Part shown: in pieces, positions 7,966-10,245 of the stretch
Layout of the letters: every line of letters starts with the position of its first letter
Numbering within the stretch: the first letter of the stretch is position 1
From: Larix sibirica
Taxonomy: Eukaryota > Streptophyta > Pinopsida > Pinales > Pinaceae
Length of the DNA stretch: 10,245 nt
NCBI GenBank assembly: GCA_004151065.3
Contig: NWUY0304421480.1
Coordinates: 1-10,245 of the forward strand
Direction of reading: 5' to 3'
Notes under the pieces: model-generated
Told to the model about the DNA's origin: nothing
The model's database searches: none
What the model saw: the letters and a program-made list of their open reading frames with translations, nothing else
Program-made: the position numbers and the translations under genes

Positions 7966-9385
7966 CTAGTTGATTGGAGGAAAATAATGTTTCAAATGCC
8001 ACCCATTTGTTGGGAATTCCAACTCATCCCCGTCTAAAGTTTCTAACCACACAGATCCATTCCCCGCAATTCAACTTATTCAATAGGAACCCATCCATAA
8101 ATTTTGAGCTTCAAGTGGTTTCCTAGTTTCTCCTTGTTTTTGTCCCAAAGCAGCACTGTCACCAACCTCGAATTTTATACTTCTAGTCCTTTGATCAAAA
8201 GTGTCTTTGATTCTTTCTTATTCAATGGAAGTTCTATCCCATGCTTCTCTTCTTTTCTCATCCATTTCAACCATCTTGTCAATTCGAGCTTGCAAATCTT
8301 CTTGGTCAGATGAACATTGGTGAAGTAATTCATACACTGGAAGCTACAGATTAATGGGAAGCCTACAGTTTTGGCCATAGACCAATTCAAAATGTACCTT
8401 ACCTATTATTCTCTTTACTGTAGTTATGTCTTCCCATAGGGAATATTTCAATTTTTTATCCCAGCTTCGTCTATTTTCACCAACCATCCTCTTGAGAAGT
8501 CTGATTAGGTTTTTGTTGCTAGATTCCGCCAGACCATTTCCTTGGGGGTAATAATTTGAGGAATGGGATAGAAAAATAAGTTGATTAAGGAAAAATACAA
8601 GTATTTCCACTTTACTAAATTTCTTTGTATTATCCATCGTTATTTTTAAAGGGAAACCATACCTTGATACAATGTTTTCTTCAAGGAATTTTACCACCAC
8701 ATCAATTGTTTCCTTTTTAGTGGGAATAGCCTCAACCCATCGGGTGAAATATTCGGTACATGTTAGAATATACCGATAGCCATTGCTTGATTTTTTATCA
8801 AATAGTTCTACAAAATCCATTCCCCATTGTCGGAAAGGGGCTTCTACTATTACGGGTGACAACGACAAAGTAGACAATCTGGGCTTTCCAGAGAAAAACT
8901 GACATTCCTAGCAAGCTCTAACATAAGTATGCACATCTTTAAATAAGCTGGGACAATAGTAACCTGCATGCATAATCTTGTGTGTCGACATTCTAGGAGC
9001 ATAATGGTCTCCACATAGCCTCGAATGCATTTCACTTATGATGGTCTAGACTTCATCTGGACTTACACATCTCAAAATAATCCCCTCTAGATTTACCCAA
9101 CCCAAACCATTTTCAGTTAGCACAAATTTCAATGCCTTCAATCTCAGAGTTTTTCTTTGGTTATTGACTGAGTGTTTAGGGAAAGATAAATTTTTCAAAT
9201 AGAAAATGATGTCCATGTACCACTCATGTTCTTCATCTATGAACAACACCATTTCCTCGCCACAATCTGCCTCTTCTTGCTTGTTTCCTTCCATTATGAA
9301 ATGAGCTAAACCTTGTCCCTTTACAATTTTAATCGGTTTAATTTCCAAATCGTACTTCTGGATTCTAGATATCCAATTTCCCCTA
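7966..9385 (-). pseudogene. pol (IN): Ty3/gypsy integrase, degraded, with an intact DDE core
   Basis: Integrase inserts the element's DNA into the host genome. Order on the minus strand: RGNWISRIQKYDLEI and KGQGLAHFIMEGN (RNase H to integrase linker, about 9391-9290); the HHCC finger with His codons at 9025-9027 and 9004-9006 and Cys codons at 8911-8913 and 8902-8904; then the core at 8877-8347. The core triad is complete: Asp in WGMDF (8815-8817), Asp in ITMDN (8632-8634) and Glu in NGLAES (8524-8526), with exactly 35 residues between the last two. One frame runs from 9444 to about 8170. It has in-frame stops TAG 9046-9048, TAG 8908-8910 (between the finger's two Cys), TAG 8344-8346 and TAA 8218-8220. 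Frameshifts then scramble the C-terminal domain (LLWDK, then EFPTNGWHLKHYF at about 8019-7980), which ends at TAG 7966-7968. KGQGLAHF recalls the KGQALADF of Tat-type elements; lineage is inferred. Confidence 0.92.
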
Positions 9386-9660
9386 ATTAACACCAATACC
9401 ATCATGCTGGGATAAAACATATTTAATTGCTTGGTACGTGACATATTCTATAATCCTCGAATATCCGATATATGTCCTAAAATATTTCAAAGACTTAACC
9501 AAGGAATATGCTTGTTTCCCTGTTGAAGTATAATTTAATTCGGCATCCCTCAAATTTTTGCTCATAAATGCAATTGGTTGCTCATTATTCTCATTATTCT
9601 TTTGCAAGAGAACGCCCACTATGTTGATGTTTCTAGTAGCATTGGAAGATATTCCTATGT
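9386..9660 (-). pseudogene. pol (RNH): Ty3/gypsy RNase H, truncated at its N-terminus
   Basis: RNase H removes the RNA strand during reverse transcription. The minus strand reads VGVLLQKNNENNEQPIAFMS from about 9621, then LRDAELNYTSTGKQAYSLVK and FRTYIGYSRI. These are the family's conserved segments. TGKQAY replaces the usual TEKQAY, so the expected Glu is Gly. Upstream, the expected Asp-Ala-Ser start is represented at best by SNAT. Homology fades at about 9660, where LTR-like DNA begins; no RT of this element is present. At the other end the frame hits TAG at 9383-9385, and the integrase linker resumes in another frame, so a small indel lies near 9385-9395. Confidence 0.88.
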
Positions 9661-9702
9661 CAGCTCCACAAGAAATAATAATAAAAATCCCAAGAACAAG
9701 TT

Positions 9703-9835
9703 GGCCCAGTTAAATGAATTGGTCAAAAGGTCAATTCAACCCAGTTAAAGTGGAAATGACCCAGTCAAAAGGTCAAGTCAACCCGGTTAAAGTGTAAATG
9801 ACCTAGTCAAATAGGTCAAGTCGGCCCAATAAGGA
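9703..9835. repeat. Tandem array, period 42-43 bp, about 3.5 copies
   Basis: GGTCAATTCAACCC at 9729, GGTCAAGTCAACCC at 9771 and GGTCAAGTCGGCCC at 9814 begin successive copies (offsets 42 and 43). The first two copies share CAGTTAAAGTGGAAATGACC-type interiors. An earlier copy from about 9703 (GGCCCAGTTAAA) is shortened by about 7 bases. Each unit carries GTCAA, the complement of the W-box core TTGAC. Seven GTCAA sites lie in one orientation at 9722, 9730, 9764, 9772, 9777, 9806 and 9815. Confidence 0.85.
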
Positions 9836-9851
9836 AAAGTGACTTTTCCAG

Positions 9852-9858
9852 TATAAAT
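9852..9858 (+). promoter_or_regulatory. TATA box downstream of the GTCAA array
   Basis: TATAAAT in the context CCAGTATAAATACAAG. It lies about 20 bases after the last repeat unit, so the array is placed like an upstream activating region. A start near 9883-9890 (around GCACACCAATTC) would be expected. This is a well-formed plant core promoter, most likely that of the LTR. Confidence 0.6.
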
Positions 9859-10245
9859 ACAAGTGAAGTGGCCTCATTTGTGGCACACCAATTCGCTCAC
9901 GCAAGGAGAGAAGTGCACGGATCCACGGAAGCATATTCAAGGACTCAAGAAGCATTGTGAAGACATCTTTTGGGGTTTATTATCTGTCTCTCTCTCTACT
10001 TCATTCTCAGAAGGGCTCAGAGGTTATTCTGTATCTTTCTTGTATAACATTATTTTTTTTGTGTAACTAGTGTTGGGAACTTGGTTAGACATTGTATCTT
10101 GTTGAAAAATCTTATCTAGATAAGTTTGCTAGGTTTTTCCTGTGAGAGGGTTTTCCCAAGGTAAACATTGTGTCTACTGTGAATGTGTTTCTTTCAAGGA
10201 TCTTGTATATGCATGTAGTTTATGTTTATGTGATAGATAAGTTAA

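Larger units (their letters stand above)
9658..10245 (+). mobile_element. Candidate LTR (U3-R-U5, open at the window edge)
   Basis: The block begins TGTCAGCTCCACA at 9658, directly where the minus-strand RNase H homology ends. It continues with a GTCAA-rich tandem array, a TATA box at 9852-9858 and a leader-like segment. The piece GAGGGTTTTCCCAAGGTAAACATTG (10146-10170, given here only by its ends GAGGGTTTTCC and GGTAAACATTG) resembles the R-U5 region of many plant Ty1/copia LTRs. No primer-binding site or terminal CA is seen before the window ends, so the element continues to the right or is a partial copy. An insertion into the older gypsy fragment is the simplest reading. The copia label is from resemblance only. 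Confidence 0.45.

Noticed and set aside
8104-8313. 69-codon plus-strand open frame
   Set aside because: Antisense shadow of the integrase C-terminal region, which has clear family motifs on the minus strand.
9981-9996. TCTGTCTCTCTCTCT microsatellite
   Set aside because: Short pyrimidine run typical of plant leaders; not unusual.
9863-10066. 67-codon plus-strand open frame after the TATA box
   Set aside because: It sits where an LTR leader is expected, ends in a low-complexity Ser/Phe tract and shows no family motif.

Overview
The window looks like repeat-rich intergenic DNA from a seed plant. It is AT-rich, has no bacterial gene layout, and contains decayed LTR retrotransposons broken by stop codons and frameshifts. 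The wording of the integrase and RNase H domains (for example the motifs MSKNLRDAELNY, TRWVEAIPTKK and NGLAESSNKNL) reminds me of elements from large plant genomes, probably gymnosperms. That attribution is from memory and is tentative. I see no intact host gene, tRNA, rRNA or CRISPR array.

Layout. 1-1270: non-coding or unrecognised, with one short possible coding remnant at the very start on the minus strand. 1271-about 1990: a candidate LTR on the plus strand, with three sets of short tandem repeats, a hairpin and a TATA box. 2083-3851: a degraded plus-strand Ty3/gypsy element with the gag zinc knuckle, aspartic protease and reverse transcriptase in order. It lacks most of gag and stops just before the RNase H domain. 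3852-7965: about 4.1 kb in which I recognise no gene. It holds several inverted repeats and a palindromic cluster of TTGAC (W-box core) sites near 5945-5991. 7966-9660: a second Ty3/gypsy fragment, on the minus strand, with RNase H, the integrase HHCC finger, the integrase DDE core and the integrase C-terminus. 9658-10245: probably part of another LTR on the plus strand. It has a 42-43-bp tandem array of GTCAA sites, a TATA box and a leader, and it abuts the truncated RNase H domain. It runs off the window.

No retroelement here is complete or able to act by itself. The two pol fragments belong to opposite strands and probably to different Ty3/gypsy lineages. Curiously, one ends and the other begins at the RT/RNase H junction. 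The most interesting material is regulatory and structural: two independent TTGAC-rich clusters, the layered repeats in the first candidate LTR, the unexplained 4.1-kb centre, and an integrase core whose catalytic triad and D,D-35-E spacing survive despite surrounding stop codons. I did not find a convincing previously undescribed system.
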